This document shows, in pieces, positions 43,273 through 52,638 of a DNA stretch of 64,000 bases. The stretch lies in NCBI RefSeq assembly GCF_009792355.1, contig NZ_CP047045.1, forward strand, positions 2,010,501 to 2,074,500, written 5' to 3'. The stretch is from Terricaulis silvestris (GTDB lineage: Bacteria; Pseudomonadota; Alphaproteobacteria; Caulobacterales; Aquidulcibacteraceae). The position numbers were made by a program, and so were the translations under genes. Position 1 is the first letter of the stretch; each line of letters starts with the position of its first letter. The notes beneath the pieces were generated by a model that was not told the DNA's origin, ran no database searches, and worked only from the letters and a program-made list of their open reading frames with translations.

Positions 43273-43351
43273 GCTTGTCGTCCCTCGCTCGCCTCCATAG
43301 AACCGGGCGAGCTTGGCGGAAACGCGGCGCGCCGCCGCGTAGGGACGTTTC

Positions 43352-43555
43352 ATGAATATCCGCACACGCAAGGCGGTCGGCTGCTTGGCGCTGCTGGCGT
43401 ACATCGCGCTCTACGCCGTGCTGGCGGCAAGCCTCGGCGTGGCGCTAGCGCCGTTGCTGCCGACCTGGGCGGAACTCGTGTTCTACGCCATTGCCGGCAT
43501 CGTCTGGATTTTTCCGCTGAAGCCGCTGTTCGCCTGGATGAACCGCGGCGCATAA
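43352..43555 (+). CDS. DUF2842 family small membrane protein
   Basis: The 67-residue protein has two hydrophobic helices (about 9-32 and 41-57). The second contains the characteristic FYAIAGIVWIFPLKPLFAWM end that I associate with DUF2842. The family is largely restricted to alphaproteobacteria and has no known function. It is divergent from ctaA with 79 bases between starts, which is a frequent pairing of this kind. Confidence 0.88.
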   Translation: MNIRTRKAVGCLALLAYIALYAVLAASLGVALAPLLPTWAELVFYAIAGIVWIFPLKPLFAWMNRGA

Positions 43556-43588
43556 GAAAACCGCCCCGAAGCGAGGCTCCGAGGCGGC
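43556..43588 (-). terminator. Putative terminator after the RcnB-like gene
   Basis: A GC-rich hairpin pairing CCGCC with GGCGG (ends near 43561 and 43588) is followed on the minus strand by TTTTCTT. It lies about 22 bases past the RcnB-like stop. The stem has at least one mismatch. Confidence 0.55.
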
Positions 43589-43609
43589 TTCATCATCGCG
43601 ACTGAAGCG

Positions 43610-44074
43610 TTATTGGTTGAGCAGGATGCTCAGGATAACGCCGGTGGCGATGCCGACGAGCAGCACTTCACCGCGATCGTCGCGGACGTAGTGGTAGCCA
43701 CGCGGCGGCGCACGCAGGTGCTCACGGCGATAGTCGACTTGGCGATAGCTCGACCGCGCGTAGTTCGGGAGACGGTCGCCACGGCGCCATTGCTGATAGG
43801 CCGGGCGATAGTCGCGGCGTTGCATCTGCGCGCCGTTCGGTTGGCCGTAGTAGAATCGGTTGCCAACATAATAGCCATTGTGGTTGCGCTGATTCCAGCG
43901 TTGCGCTTGGCGCACGTCCCGACGCTGCTCACGCAAGTTCTGACGCGCATCGCGCACGTCCTGGCGCTCTTCCCGAACGTCGCGGCGCGATTGCGCGGCA
44001 GCTGTGCCGGTCATCGCCAGCGGGCCGACCGCAACAAGCGCTGCAAGCGCCGCGGTTTTGAAAATCTTATTCAT
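43610..44074 (-). CDS. RcnB family periplasmic protein
   Basis: The 154-residue product has a signal peptide ending GTAAAQS. It is followed by an Arg/Asp/Gln-rich coiled region (VREERQDVRDARQNLREQ). The RcnB signature comes near the C-terminus, with WRRGDRLPNYARSSYRQVDYRREHLRAPPRGYHYVRDD, about residues 96-135, and then a hydrophobic end. RcnB of E. coli tunes nickel and cobalt export; most alphaproteobacterial relatives have no tested role. A near-match to an EcfG promoter lies at 44127-44151. Confidence 0.88.
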   Translation of the reverse strand: MNKIFKTAALAALVAVGPLAMTGTAAAQSRRDVREERQDVRDARQNLREQRRDVRQAQRWNQRNHNGYYVGNRFYYGQPNGAQMQRRDYRPAYQQWRRGDRLPNYARSSYRQVDYRREHLRAPPRGYHYVRDDRGEVLLVGIATGVILSILLNQ

Positions 44075-44126
44075 GACTTCTGCTCCTCTTCCGACGAGAC
44101 CTCGTCATCTCGTTGTGTGTGAAGCT

Positions 44127-44151
44127 AACGTCCGGCCCCTGAATGCGTTCT
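44127..44151 (-). promoter_or_regulatory. Weak EcfG-like promoter candidate for the RcnB-like gene
   Basis: On the minus strand AGAAC is followed by 16 bases and CGTT, one base off the EcfG consensus GGAAC-N16-CGTT. It lies 53 bases before the ATG at 44074. The mismatch in the -35 box makes this tentative. Confidence 0.3.
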
Positions 44152-44249
44152 GAGGAGGTGTGTCCAATCAATAACTTAGCGGCGCCAACCTGTGTCAGCG
44201 GCCGCGTTGGACAGAGCTTGGCGCAACTTTTTTCAGCTTATTGAATGCG

Positions 44250-44275
44250 GGAACCTGTACGGTGCTGAAAGCGTT
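44250..44275 (+). promoter_or_regulatory. EcfG-type (general stress response) promoter of the trehalose operon
   Basis: GGAAC (44250-44254), a 17-base spacer and CGTT (44272-44275) match the EcfG sigma consensus of alphaproteobacteria. Transcription would begin near 44283, about 80 bases before otsB. No other promoter was obvious in the 290-base gap. Confidence 0.7.
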
Positions 44276-44364
44276 TCACCCTGCCCATTGCGCGCGGGGC
44301 GGCGTTGGGCGCGCCGAAGTGTTTTCACGCTGCGCGGCCGTCCGACAAACCAGTAAGAGGACGC

Positions 44365-45120
44365 GTGCCCCACGATTGCGCATCACCATCGAAAGCGCCG
44401 CCACCCCTCGACCTTCGCGCTCATGCTCTCTTCCTCGATTTAGATGGCACGCTCGTCGATATCGCCGCGCGTCCGGAGGACGTTGTGGCTGGCGAGAACC
44501 TTCGCACCTTGTTGCGTGACCTCGCACGCGCGCTCGGCGGCGCAATGGCGCTGCTGACCGGACGTACAATTGAAAGCGCCGAAAGCATCCTAGGCGGCGC
44601 CATAGACTCCATCGCCGGGTTGCACGGATTTGAAACCCGCTTCCACGGCGCCACGCATCGAGCTGAAGACGATCTTTCGCCGGTGACGGCCGCACTCGTT
44701 GCAGCGCGCGCGATGCATCAATCGGGTGTCCTTCCCGCGCGCATTGAGGATAAACGAGCAGGCTTTGCTCTGCACTACCGTGATGCGCCGGAGGCGGGCC
44801 CTGCTGTCCGGCAGATCGCAGAGATGATTGCCGAAGCGCACGGGCTCACCGTGATCGAAGGCAAGATGGTTGCAGAACTCACGCTTGGGGTGCGCACCAA
44901 GGGCGATGCGCTCGCCGCGTTCATGCAAGAGGCGCCGTTTCGCGGCCGCACGCCCATCGCTCTCGGCGACGACGTCACCGACGAAGACGCCTTCACGGCG
45001 GCGCGCGAACGCGGTGGATATGGCGTGCTGGTTGGCGCGACGCGGATCAGCGTCGCCACCTACGCAGTGCGCGACTCTAGCGCTGTCACCGCCTGGCTCG
45101 CCGCGGGGCTCCGCGCATGA
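44365..45120 (+). CDS. otsB: Trehalose-6-phosphate phosphatase
   Basis: HAD-superfamily enzyme that removes phosphate from trehalose 6-phosphate. I choose GTG 44365, six bases after AGAGG, giving 251 residues; a TTG at 44305 has no such site. HAD motifs are LFLDLDGTLVDIAARP (nucleophile aspartates), LLTGRTIES, KGDALAAFM with the motif III lysine, and ALGDDVTDEDAF. It overlaps the GH15 gene by four bases, placing trehalose synthesis and a glucosidase in one unit behind an EcfG-like promoter. Confidence 0.94.
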   Translation: MPHDCASPSKAPPPLDLRAHALFLDLDGTLVDIAARPEDVVAGENLRTLLRDLARALGGAMALLTGRTIESAESILGGAIDSIAGLHGFETRFHGATHRAEDDLSPVTAALVAARAMHQSGVLPARIEDKRAGFALHYRDAPEAGPAVRQIAEMIAEAHGLTVIEGKMVAELTLGVRTKGDALAAFMQEAPFRGRTPIALGDDVTDEDAFTAARERGGYGVLVGATRISVATYAVRDSSAVTAWLAAGLRA

Positions 45121-46904
45121 CCAGCCTTGACCTCTCTCCCATCGGCAATTGCGCGCAATCCGCGCTGATAGACCGCAACGGCCGCTTTGTCTGGGCCTGC
45201 GTGCCGCGCATCGACGGCGATCCGATGTTCTGCGCGCTGATGTCCGGGCGCGACGCGGCGGAAGATCAAGTCGGCATATGGGCAATCGACCTGATCGACC
45301 AAGTGAGCGCCGAGCAACGCTACGAGCGCAACACGCCAATCCTGGTGACAACGCTCACCGACGCGCGCGGCAACGTGCTGGAGATCACCGATTTCTGCCC
45401 GCGCTATCGCCGCCACAACCGGCTCTATCGGCCAAACGCGTTCATCCGCATCGTGAAGCCACTCTCCGGCGCGCCACGCATCCGCGTCCGGCTGAAGCCC
45501 GCGATCGATTGGGGCGCACAGGGCGCGGAGACGACTTCGGGCTCCAATCACATTCGCTACCGCGTGCCCGGTGTGATGCGGCTCTCCACATCATCCCCCA
45601 TCTCGCACACGCTGAGCGGCCAGGTGTTCCGGCTTGAGCAAGAGCACGTCTTCTTCCTCGGCCCTGACGAGCCGTTTGACGAGGATCTCCGCGTCCGCGT
45701 CAGCGCGATGTACGACAACACCAAACTCTACTGGCAGCACTGGTCGCGCATGCTGGCGACCCCGCTAGAATGGCAAGCCGACGTCATCCGCGCCGCCATC
45801 ACGCTGAAGCTCTGCGTCCACGAGGAAACCGGCGCCATCGTCGCGGCGATGACGACGTCGGTGCCGGAGTTTCCGAATAGCGGCCGCAACTGGGACTATC
45901 GCTATTGCTGGCTGCGCGATGCTTATTACACGGTCCAGGCGTTGAACCGCCTCGGCGCAGCAGACATCCTCGAAGGCTATCTCGGCTATCTGCGCAACAT
46001 CATCGACGCAACGCCGAGCGGTCGCATCCAGCCCGTCTACGGCGTCGGCATGGAGCCGATCCTGCAAGAGGCGATGATCGACTCCCTGCCCGGCTATCGC
46101 GGCATGGGGCCTATCCGCGTCGGTAATCAAGCGCACGAACACCACCAGCACGACGTCTACGGCCAGATTGTTCTCTCCACCGTGCAAGCCTTCTACGACA
46201 CGCGCCTACTGCGCCCGCCTGGCGTGGATGATTTCCGCGCCCTCGAGAGCGTCGGCGAACGCGCCTACGACGTGCATCTGAAACCGGACGCCGGACTCTG
46301 GGAATTCCGGACTAAAGCCGCCACGCACACGTACTCGACGCTGATGTGCTGGGCCGCCTGCGATCGTCTCGCCAACGCCGCCAATCGTCTGAGTTTGCCG
46401 GATCGCGAAGCCTATTGGCGTGACCGCGCCACGGCGATCCGCACGGCGATCGAGACCAAAGCCTGGAACGGCAAACTCGGCCGCTTCGCTGCCACACTCG
46501 GCGGCGCCGAGATGGATGCGAGCCTGTTGCAGATGCTCGACACGCGCCTCGTTGCGCCCGACGATCCGCGCTTCCTCGCCACCCTCAAAGCCATCGAACA
46601 CGATCTTCGCCGCGGCGATCACGTGCTGCGCTACGCCGACGAAGACGATTTCGGCAAACCCGAAACCGCCTTCAACTTCTGCACGTTCTGGCTGATTGAA
46701 GCGTTGTATCTCGTCGGGCGTCACGAAGAGGCTCGTTCGCTTTTTGAACAGATGCTGGCGCGCCGCACCCACGCCGGCCTGCTGTCGGAAGACTGTGATC
46801 TCGCCACCGGCGCGCCCTGGGGCAACTACCCGCAAACCTATTCGCTGGCCGGCCTCATCAATTGCGCCGTCCTTCTGAGCAACCCATGGAGCACAGTGCG
46901 ATGA
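45117..46904 (+). CDS. Glycoside hydrolase family 15 protein (trehalase/glucoamylase-like)
   Basis: The 595-residue enzyme has an N-terminal beta-rich domain and a C-terminal (alpha/alpha)6 barrel. The barrel contains FPNSGRNWDYRYCWLRDAYYTVQAL with the general-acid region. The second catalytic glutamate is in AGLLSEDCDLATGAPWGNYPQTYSLAGL near the C-terminus. Family members hydrolyse alpha-glucosidic bonds, and some bacterial ones are trehalases. Its place between otsB and otsA, overlapping both by four bases, suggests it turns over trehalose or a related glucan. The exact substrate is inferred. Confidence 0.93.
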   Translation: MTSLDLSPIGNCAQSALIDRNGRFVWACVPRIDGDPMFCALMSGRDAAEDQVGIWAIDLIDQVSAEQRYERNTPILVTTLTDARGNVLEITDFCPRYRRHNRLYRPNAFIRIVKPLSGAPRIRVRLKPAIDWGAQGAETTSGSNHIRYRVPGVMRLSTSSPISHTLSGQVFRLEQEHVFFLGPDEPFDEDLRVRVSAMYDNTKLYWQHWSRMLATPLEWQADVIRAAITLKLCVHEETGAIVAAMTTSVPEFPNSGRNWDYRYCWLRDAYYTVQALNRLGAADILEGYLGYLRNIIDATPSGRIQPVYGVGMEPILQEAMIDSLPGYRGMGPIRVGNQAHEHHQHDVYGQIVLSTVQAFYDTRLLRPPGVDDFRALESVGERAYDVHLKPDAGLWEFRTKAATHTYSTLMCWAACDRLANAANRLSLPDREAYWRDRATAIRTAIETKAWNGKLGRFAATLGGAEMDASLLQMLDTRLVAPDDPRFLATLKAIEHDLRRGDHVLRYADEDDFGKPETAFNFCTFWLIEALYLVGRHEEARSLFEQMLARRTHAGLLSEDCDLATGAPWGNYPQTYSLAGLINCAVLLSNPWSTVR

Positions 46905-48331
46905 GCCGCCTCATCGTTGTTTCCAACCGCATCTCGCCGCCGGCGCCCGAAGGCGCGTCGAGCCAAGGCGGCCTCGCCATGGCGATGTCGGCGGCTTTGC
47001 GCGAATATAGCGGCGTTTGGTTCGGCTGGAGTGGCGAATCCACGGGGCAATACACCGGCCAAATCGCGATGCAGCGCGTCAATGGCATCACCGTCGCGAC
47101 GCTCGATCTCGAAGAACAGGATATCGAAGAGTACTATAACGGCTATGCCAATCGAACGTTGTGGCCGCTCTTCCACTATCGGATCGATCTCACCCAATAC
47201 GAGCGCTCGTTTGGCGAGGGCTACGAACGCGTCAACAAACGCTTCGCCGAAACGCTGCTGCCCCTGATCGAGCCGGACGACATTATCTGGGTGCAGGACT
47301 ATCACCTAATCCCGCTCGGCCGGGAATTGCGCGAACGCGGCGTCAAGAACGCGATCGGCTTTTTCCTACACATTCCTTGGCCCGCACGCGAACTTATCCT
47401 CACGCTGCCACGCCACCGCCAATTGGTTGAATCGCTGTTCCACTACGACGTCGTCGGCTTCCAGACCGATGAGTGGAAGAACGCGTTTCAAAGCTATGTG
47501 GTTTACGATGCCGATGGCATGACGCTCTCGGACGGGCGCATCCGCGCCTTCGGCCGCACGGTCCGCCCGCAAGCGTTTCCGATCGGGATCGATGCGAAAG
47601 GCTTCGCCGCGTTCAAGAACTCCGATGTCGCGCAAGAGAGCTTCACGCGCATGACGGAGAGCAAAGCTGGGCGCAAAATGCTCTTAGGCGTCGATAGGCT
47701 GGATTATTCCAAGGGCATCGACGAACGCATGCTGGCGTTTGAGCGCCTCCTGATCGAGAATCCAAAACTGAAGCGGAAGATCTTCCTATTGCAAATCTCG
47801 ACGCGCACCCGCGAAGATGTTGAGGCCTATCAAGATATGATCCATCGCCTCGACGCACTGTCCGGGCGCATCAACGGCGCCAACGCCGAAATGGATTGGA
47901 TACCGATCCGCAACGTCCACCGCATGCACTCGCGTGAGGAGCTCGCCGGCATCTACCGCGCCGCCGACGTCGGCCTCGTGACGCCGCTGCGCGATGGCAT
48001 GAATCTGGTCGCCAAGGAATTCGTGGCGGCGCAAAACGAGACCGATCCTGGCGTGCTGGTGCTGTCGCGCTTTGCCGGCGCCGCGCAGCAGATGCGCGAA
48101 GCCTTGATCGTGAACCCCTTCAGCCAAGAGGACGTGGCCGACGCCATCAAGCGCGGACTCGCCATGCCAGTGGCGGAACGGCGGCGCCGTTGGCGCGCCT
48201 TGATGGATGGGGTGGAGAAAGACGATGTCGTCGCCTGGCGCGACAACTTCGTCGCGGCGCTTGAGGAAGCCCGCGACGCAGGGCTCAAGCCGCCACGCCC
48301 GCGCATTGCCGCGGGCGGCAAGGACAGCTAA
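46901..48331 (+). CDS. otsA: Alpha,alpha-trehalose-phosphate synthase (UDP-forming)
   Basis: GT20 enzyme joining UDP-glucose and glucose 6-phosphate; 476 residues from ATG 46901 ([11 protein letters not shown]), which overlaps the GH15 stop. Signatures are [21 protein letters not shown], the acceptor region [39 protein letters not shown], and [33 protein letters not shown] binds the nucleotide sugar. The product is full length. The operon makes and processes trehalose. Confidence 0.96.
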   Translation: MSRLIVVSNRISPPAPEGASSQGGLAMAMSAALREYSGVWFGWSGESTGQYTGQIAMQRVNGITVATLDLEEQDIEEYYNGYANRTLWPLFHYRIDLTQYERSFGEGYERVNKRFAETLLPLIEPDDIIWVQDYHLIPLGRELRERGVKNAIGFFLHIPWPARELILTLPRHRQLVESLFHYDVVGFQTDEWKNAFQSYVVYDADGMTLSDGRIRAFGRTVRPQAFPIGIDAKGFAAFKNSDVAQESFTRMTESKAGRKMLLGVDRLDYSKGIDERMLAFERLLIENPKLKRKIFLLQISTRTREDVEAYQDMIHRLDALSGRINGANAEMDWIPIRNVHRMHSREELAGIYRAADVGLVTPLRDGMNLVAKEFVAAQNETDPGVLVLSRFAGAAQQMREALIVNPFSQEDVADAIKRGLAMPVAERRRRWRALMDGVEKDDVVAWRDNFVAALEEARDAGLKPPRPRIAAGGKDS

Positions 48332-48365
48332 GAGGGCCGTCCCGCGGGCGACCCTCGCGGGGTGT

Positions 48366-48443
48366 CGGAGCGTAGCGCAGCCCGGTTAGCGCACCAGTCT
48401 GGGGGACTGGGGGTCGAGAGTTCGAATCTCTCCGCTCCGACCA
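48366..48443 (+). tRNA. tRNA-Pro (GGG)
   Basis: A 78-base plus-strand cloverleaf with encoded CCA. The acceptor CGGAGCG pairs with CGCTCCG. The D arm has GCGCAGCCCGGTTAGCGC. The anticodon stem CCAGT/ACTGG encloses CTGGGGG with anticodon GGG, and the T loop is TTCGAAT. It is the second proline isoacceptor in this window. Confidence 0.96.
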
Positions 48444-48456
48444 ACACTTTTCCGCG

Positions 48457-48906
48457 TTACGGCGCCGATGCAGTAGCCACGACACGCGCGCGGCTGCGCA
48501 GCGGCCGGTTCAAGCCTTCCTCCGTCACCGCGCCACGATCACCACGCGCGCGCAGCTCGAACTTATCGTGGTCCCAGCGGAATTCGCTCTCCAGATAGGC
48601 GCGAATGGCGCGGGCGCGCGCTTCGGAAATCTCGATGCTGATCTCAGCCTCAAGCGCGGCGTCGGCCATACCGATGATGCGCACGTGATCGATCCGGCAG
48701 CCGCGCAACGCGGTGCCGACCGCGCTGATCGCTTCGCGGGCCTCAGGAGACAGCGTCGCGTCGGCGCCGTCGAAATAGACGTTGAAGTCGCGCTCGTAAC
48801 ACGCCGCCGGATCGAACGCCGTGGCGGCGTCGCTCGAGCCTGGCAACGTCTCGCACGCACCCAACGCAGCAGCGAACACAACGGCGGCAAACATCTTATT
48901 CAGCAT
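48457..48906 (-). CDS. OmpA-like lipoprotein
   Basis: The 149-residue product starts at ATG 48906. Signal peptide and lipobox are FAAALGAC. The C-terminal domain has FNVYFDGADATLSPEAREAISAVGTAL, an ISEARARAIRAYLESEF helix and NRPLRSRARVVA, the usual OmpA/MotB peptidoglycan-binding order at about residues 40-148. The NxxLSxxRA-type motif is modified (EISEARARAI), so binding may differ. A start at 48948 has no support. It is monocistronic. Confidence 0.85.
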   Translation of the reverse strand: MLNKMFAAVVFAAALGACETLPGSSDAATAFDPAACYERDFNVYFDGADATLSPEAREAISAVGTALRGCRIDHVRIIGMADAALEAEISIEISEARARAIRAYLESEFRWDHDKFELRARGDRGAVTEEGLNRPLRSRARVVATASAP

Positions 48907-48966
48907 CGAGGATCCCCCTGACTCGGAGCCAACTACTCGGAGCAACATACGCGGAGCGAACTTAGC

Positions 48967-49278
48967 TTAGGATTTGGCGCGGCCGCGACCGCCTTTTTCG
49001 ACGAAATCGCGCATCATCTGTGAGGGCCGGAACGTCACGACGCGGCGCGGCGTGATCGGCACTTCCTCGCCCGTTTTCGGATTGCGGCCGATGCGTTGAC
49101 GCTTGGCGCGCACATTGAAGTTCCCAAACCGCGAGAGCTTCACCGTATCGCCGTCGACAAGCGCGTCCTGCATCATTTCGAGCATACGCGTGAGCAAGCG
49201 ATTGGCGTCAGTGCGCTGCATATTGGCGCGACGCGCCAGCGCTTCGACTAGATCGGCGCGTGTGACAGTCTTGGCCAC
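48967..49278 (-). CDS. ihfA: Integration host factor subunit alpha
   Basis: DNA-bending protein of the HU/IHF family; 103 residues. The start is GTG 49278, preceded by GGAGGGGG. Motifs are TVTRADLVEALARRANM, the FGNFNVRAKRQRIGRNPKTGEEVPI beta-arm with the tip proline in RNPKTGE, and VTFRPSQMMRD at the end. It is downstream of plsX-fabH, the usual alphaproteobacterial order. Confidence 0.95.
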   Translation of the reverse strand: MAKTVTRADLVEALARRANMQRTDANRLLTRMLEMMQDALVDGDTVKLSRFGNFNVRAKRQRIGRNPKTGEEVPITPRRVVTFRPSQMMRDFVEKGGRGRAKS

Positions 49279-49360
49279 CGGAGCCCCCTCCGCTTGCGCG
49301 TCCTCGCGCGCCAGGAAAAGCTAGTCGTCCCTGATGGTTAGGTCAAATATTGCGGAGCGG

Positions 49361-50326
49361 TCATAGTCGGACTAGTGCGGCGCCCCAGGTGAGCCCCCCG
49401 CCCAACGCTTCCATCAGCACTAGGTCGCCCGTTTTGATTCGTCCATCACGCACCGCAACATCGAGCGCCAGCGGGACCGAGGCGGCCGAAGTGTTGCCGT
49501 GAATGGCGACAGTGGCGACCACTTTGTCCACATCGATGCCGAGCTTGCGCGCCACACCGTCGAGAATGCGCTGGTTGGCCTGGTGCGGGACGAACCAATC
49601 GACCGCGTCGAGTGATACACCCGCCCGCGCGCAGGCTTCGAGCATAGCGCCGGAGATATGCTCAACGGCCTGGCGGAAGACGGCGTTGCCCACCATGCGG
49701 ACTTTGCCAACGGTGCCCGTCTCGGACGGGCCCCCGTCGACATAGAGCAGATCGTGCATGCGTCCGTCAGTGCGCAGGAACGTCGAGACGATCCCACGGT
49801 CGCCGGCATCCTCCTGCGCCTCGAGCACGACCGCGCCAGCGCCATCGCCGAACAGCACGCAGGTGCCACGATCCTCCCAGTCCATGATGCGCGAGAAGGT
49901 CTCTGCGCCGATCACCAACGCGCGCTTGGCCTGACCGCGCGCGAGAAAATTGTCCGCCGTGGCGAGCGCGAAGACGAAGCCAGAGCACACCGCCTGCAGG
50001 TCGAAGGCGATGCCAGGCCCTGCGCCAATCGCGGCCTGAACGCGCGCGGCGGTGGCGGGGAACGTGAGATCAGGCGTTGCGGTGGCGAGGATGACGAGGT
50101 CGATGTCTTTCGCCTCTCGTCCGGCTTGTTCGAGCGCAGCGAGTGAAGCCTGGCAAGCGAGATCGGATGTCTTCTCATCGTCAGCCGCGATGTGGCGTTG
50201 GCGGATGCCGGTGCGCTCGACGATCCATTCGTCGCTGGTATCAACCTGCTTGGCCAGCTCTGCGTTGGTCAGAACGCGCTTGGGCAAATAGGAGCCGACG
50301 CCCAGCAGCACGGAGCGCAACGCCAT
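49361..50326 (-). CDS. fabH: 3-oxoacyl-[acyl-carrier-protein] synthase III
   Basis: Starts fatty-acid synthesis by condensing acetyl-CoA with malonyl-ACP; 321 residues. The catalytic triad is visible as Cys in [13 protein letters not shown], His in [13 protein letters not shown] and Asn in [10 protein letters not shown]. The N-terminus has [24 protein letters not shown] and [10 protein letters not shown]. The ATG shares one base with the plsX stop, so the two are coupled. Confidence 0.97.
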   Translation of the reverse strand: MALRSVLLGVGSYLPKRVLTNAELAKQVDTSDEWIVERTGIRQRHIAADDEKTSDLACQASLAALEQAGREAKDIDLVILATATPDLTFPATAARVQAAIGAGPGIAFDLQAVCSGFVFALATADNFLARGQAKRALVIGAETFSRIMDWEDRGTCVLFGDGAGAVVLEAQEDAGDRGIVSTFLRTDGRMHDLLYVDGGPSETGTVGKVRMVGNAVFRQAVEHISGAMLEACARAGVSLDAVDWFVPHQANQRILDGVARKLGIDVDKVVATVAIHGNTSAASVPLALDVAVRDGRIKTGDLVLMEALGGGLTWGAALVRL

Positions 50327-51384
50327 CAGCCGGCGTCCCCGACCTTCGCCGCCGCCGCGATTTCAGCGTGCGCGAGCCGTTCAAGATTGTGTGCGATCTC
50401 TTCGCGATAATGGCTGCGCGCCATCTTCTCGGCGACGCCGATCGCGGCTGCGAAGCCGCGACCGTTCGCGCTGCCATGGCTCTTCACCACAAGGCCGTTG
50501 AGACCAAGGAAGAGCGCGCCGTTGAAAGTGCCGGGATCCATGCGCTTCCTGAGTTGCTGTAACGCCGGATAGGCGATCAGGGCGCCAAGCCGCGCCATCA
50601 CGCCGCCGGTTAGCGCCTCACGCAGGAATTGGCCAACGAGCCGCGCAGTGCCTTCCCCGGTTTTCAACGCGATATTACCGGTGAAACCGTCCGTCACCAC
50701 AACGTCCACGGTTCCCTTGGCGATATCGTCGCCCTCGACGAAGCCTTGAAAGTTCAGATCGACGCCGGTCTCGCGGATGAGCTGCGCCGCCGCGCGGATT
50801 TCCTCGTGGCCCTTCTGCTCCTCGGCGCCGACGTTCAGCAGCGCCACGCTCGGCTTGTCGACGCCAGTTACAGCACGCGCGAAAGCTTCGCCCATGATTG
50901 CGAACTCGACGAGCTGTTCACCGTTGGCTTCCACATTGGCGCCGACGTCGAGCATCACGGTGTAGCCACCCTTGGCGTTCGGCCAGCGCGTGGTCAGCGC
51001 GGGACGGTGCACGCCTTCCATGGTGCGCAGACGGAACATCGAGATCGCCATGAACGCGCCGGTGTTGCCGGCTGAGACCACCGCGTTGGCGCGGCCTTCC
51101 TTCACCGCCTCGACGGCGTTCCAAAGGCTTGAGCCCTTACCTTGGCGCAGCGCTTGGCTCGCCTTGATTTCCATGCCGATCGCTTTCTCAGCGGGCACGA
51201 TTTCGGATTGCGCCTTGGCGCGCGGATATTTCTCGAGCAGCGCTGCGAGCTTTGTCGGGTCGCCATGGATCAGGAACCGCGCATCAGCGCTGCGGCGCGC
51301 GGCGATATCCACGCCTTCGACCACAATGTCGGGAGCGTGATCACCGCCCATGCCATCGATGGAGAGTACGAGGCCGTCGCTCAT
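50326..51384 (-). CDS. plsX: Phosphate acyltransferase PlsX
   Basis: Makes acyl-phosphate from acyl-ACP for phospholipid synthesis; 352 residues from ATG 51384 ([18 protein letters not shown]). Family signatures are [49 protein letters not shown], and [15 protein letters not shown]. It is coupled to fabH and lies 88 bases after the cytochrome bc1 chaperone gene. The DUF177/YceD gene often found between these two is absent. Confidence 0.96.
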   Translation of the reverse strand: MSDGLVLSIDGMGGDHAPDIVVEGVDIAARRSADARFLIHGDPTKLAALLEKYPRAKAQSEIVPAEKAIGMEIKASQALRQGKGSSLWNAVEAVKEGRANAVVSAGNTGAFMAISMFRLRTMEGVHRPALTTRWPNAKGGYTVMLDVGANVEANGEQLVEFAIMGEAFARAVTGVDKPSVALLNVGAEEQKGHEEIRAAAQLIRETGVDLNFQGFVEGDDIAKGTVDVVVTDGFTGNIALKTGEGTARLVGQFLREALTGGVMARLGALIAYPALQQLRKRMDPGTFNGALFLGLNGLVVKSHGSANGRGFAAAIGVAEKMARSHYREEIAHNLERLAHAEIAAAAKVGDAG

Positions 51385-51472
51385 GCGGCGTGATTGTCCT
51401 GGGTGTCCCTGGCCGCCTGGGCCGCAGGGCGCGGACCATAGTCCTCGCGCCAGGGAAAGCCAAACCAACCGC

Positions 51473-51991
51473 TCATCCGGGGAAGTCTGGCCAGGCCGAG
51501 CTTTCAAACAATGCGACGAACGGCGCCTCAGCCTGCTGCGCCACAATCCGGAGCACATGCGGCGCGAGGCGGCTGGCGAAGTCCTCGGAGACGCCGGCAT
51601 TGCGAACCAGCGCTGCCGCCAGGGCCGTCGCGTCCTGATCTGTGATCGCGCGCCCGTACGCGTCGAGCCGTCCGTAGAAATCGCCCGCTAGCTTATGCAT
51701 GCGCTTGGGGACCGAGGTGTCGCCGACACCGTACTCCCGCAACCCAGCGTCGAAATGCCGGAAAAGCGTGTCCGTAAAGGCTTGGGCCAGGGGCGCCGCC
51801 TGCGGTTCCGCGCCCAGGCGCAGCAGGGCTTGCCCCGCGTACAGCGCCATGATTTCAAATCGCCCCTCCAAGGTATCTGGCGCCCTGCCTGCCCCGAACA
51901 AGGCGGGCCGCCGGCCAGCGGCCTGAACCGCCTCCAGCAAACGTTGCGCATCCGTCCCCACGCGGGATCGCCGAAACGGCCATATTCCCAT
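51473..51991 (-). CDS. Ubiquinol-cytochrome c chaperone family protein (Cbp3-like)
   Basis: The 172-residue protein starts at ATG 51991 (MGIWPFRRS). The core resembles the CBP3/UQCC domain, with RFEIMALYAGQALLRL, AFTDTLFRHFDAGLREYGVGDTSVPKRMHKLAGDFYGRLDAY (about residues 85-125) and a helical tail. In mitochondria the family helps assemble cytochrome b of complex III. It is divergent from bamE, an arrangement seen in many alphaproteobacteria. The domain match is by eye but quite clear. Confidence 0.88.
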   Translation of the reverse strand: MGIWPFRRSRVGTDAQRLLEAVQAAGRRPALFGAGRAPDTLEGRFEIMALYAGQALLRLGAEPQAAPLAQAFTDTLFRHFDAGLREYGVGDTSVPKRMHKLAGDFYGRLDAYGRAITDQDATALAAALVRNAGVSEDFASRLAPHVLRIVAQQAEAPFVALFESSAWPDFPG

Positions 51992-52082
51992 CCCCTGTCC
52001 TGTGCTCCCCTCTTGCCCGTCCGCGCGGTCCGCCTTACCCGTGACCCGGTTTTTGGGGCCGATGCGCCCGCGAGGTGAAAAC

Positions 52083-52568
52083 ATGAATCGCGGTTTCTTG
52101 CGTTTGTCTGCTGCGGCTCTGGCGCTCGGCGCCGCCGCAGCCTGTGCGCCGGTGACGACCTACAGCGGCTTCCGTCCTGAGCGCAACGACGTCGAGATCG
52201 CCGATCCGCAGATCGGCGTAGACACGCGCTCCACGGTACAGCAGCGCTTCGGCTCGCCGTCCACGACCGCGGTGTTTGACGCCACGTCCTGGTATTATGT
52301 CAGCCAGACCCAAGAGCGCATCGCCTTCTACACGCCGCGCACCACCGATCGCCGCGTCATGATCGTGCGCTTCGACGGCGATACAGTTACGGCGGTCGAG
52401 AAGTTCGGCCTGGAGCGCGGGCGCCTCGTCAACTACAGCAGCGACTACACGCCGACGCGTGGCCGCGAACTCGGCTTGATCGAACAATTGCTCGGCAACG
52501 TTGGCACCACGCCACCGCTTCCGAACGCTAACGAAAACGAACAAGGCCCGCGCCGCGACCGCGAATAG
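52083..52568 (+). CDS. bamE: Outer membrane assembly lipoprotein BamE (SmpA/OmlA)
   Basis: Part of the beta-barrel assembly machine. The 161-residue product starts at ATG 52083, after GAGGTGAAAAC, with lipobox AAAC (ALGAAAACAPV). The compact domain has IGVDTRSTVQQRFGSPSTTAVFDATSWYYVSQTQERIAF, residues about 38-80, and a DGDTVTAVEKFGL strand, which are typical. The C-terminus is a polar tail. A bidirectional terminator follows. Confidence 0.92.
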   Translation: MNRGFLRLSAAALALGAAAACAPVTTYSGFRPERNDVEIADPQIGVDTRSTVQQRFGSPSTTAVFDATSWYYVSQTQERIAFYTPRTTDRRVMIVRFDGDTVTAVEKFGLERGRLVNYSSDYTPTRGRELGLIEQLLGNVGTTPPLPNANENEQGPRRDRE

Positions 52569-52584
52569 GCGCAGAGCTCTAGAC

Positions 52585-52618
52585 AAAAAAACGCCCCGGC
52601 TTTTGGCCGGGGCGTTTT
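52585..52618. terminator. Bidirectional terminator between bamE and hppA
   Basis: A perfect 11-base-pair stem (52590-52600 with 52606-52616), five-base loop, T tract on the plus side and a run of seven A residues on the other side. It can end both the bamE and the convergent hppA transcripts. Confidence 0.93.
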
Positions 52619-52638
52619 GCTTTTCGGGCTAAGCCCGA

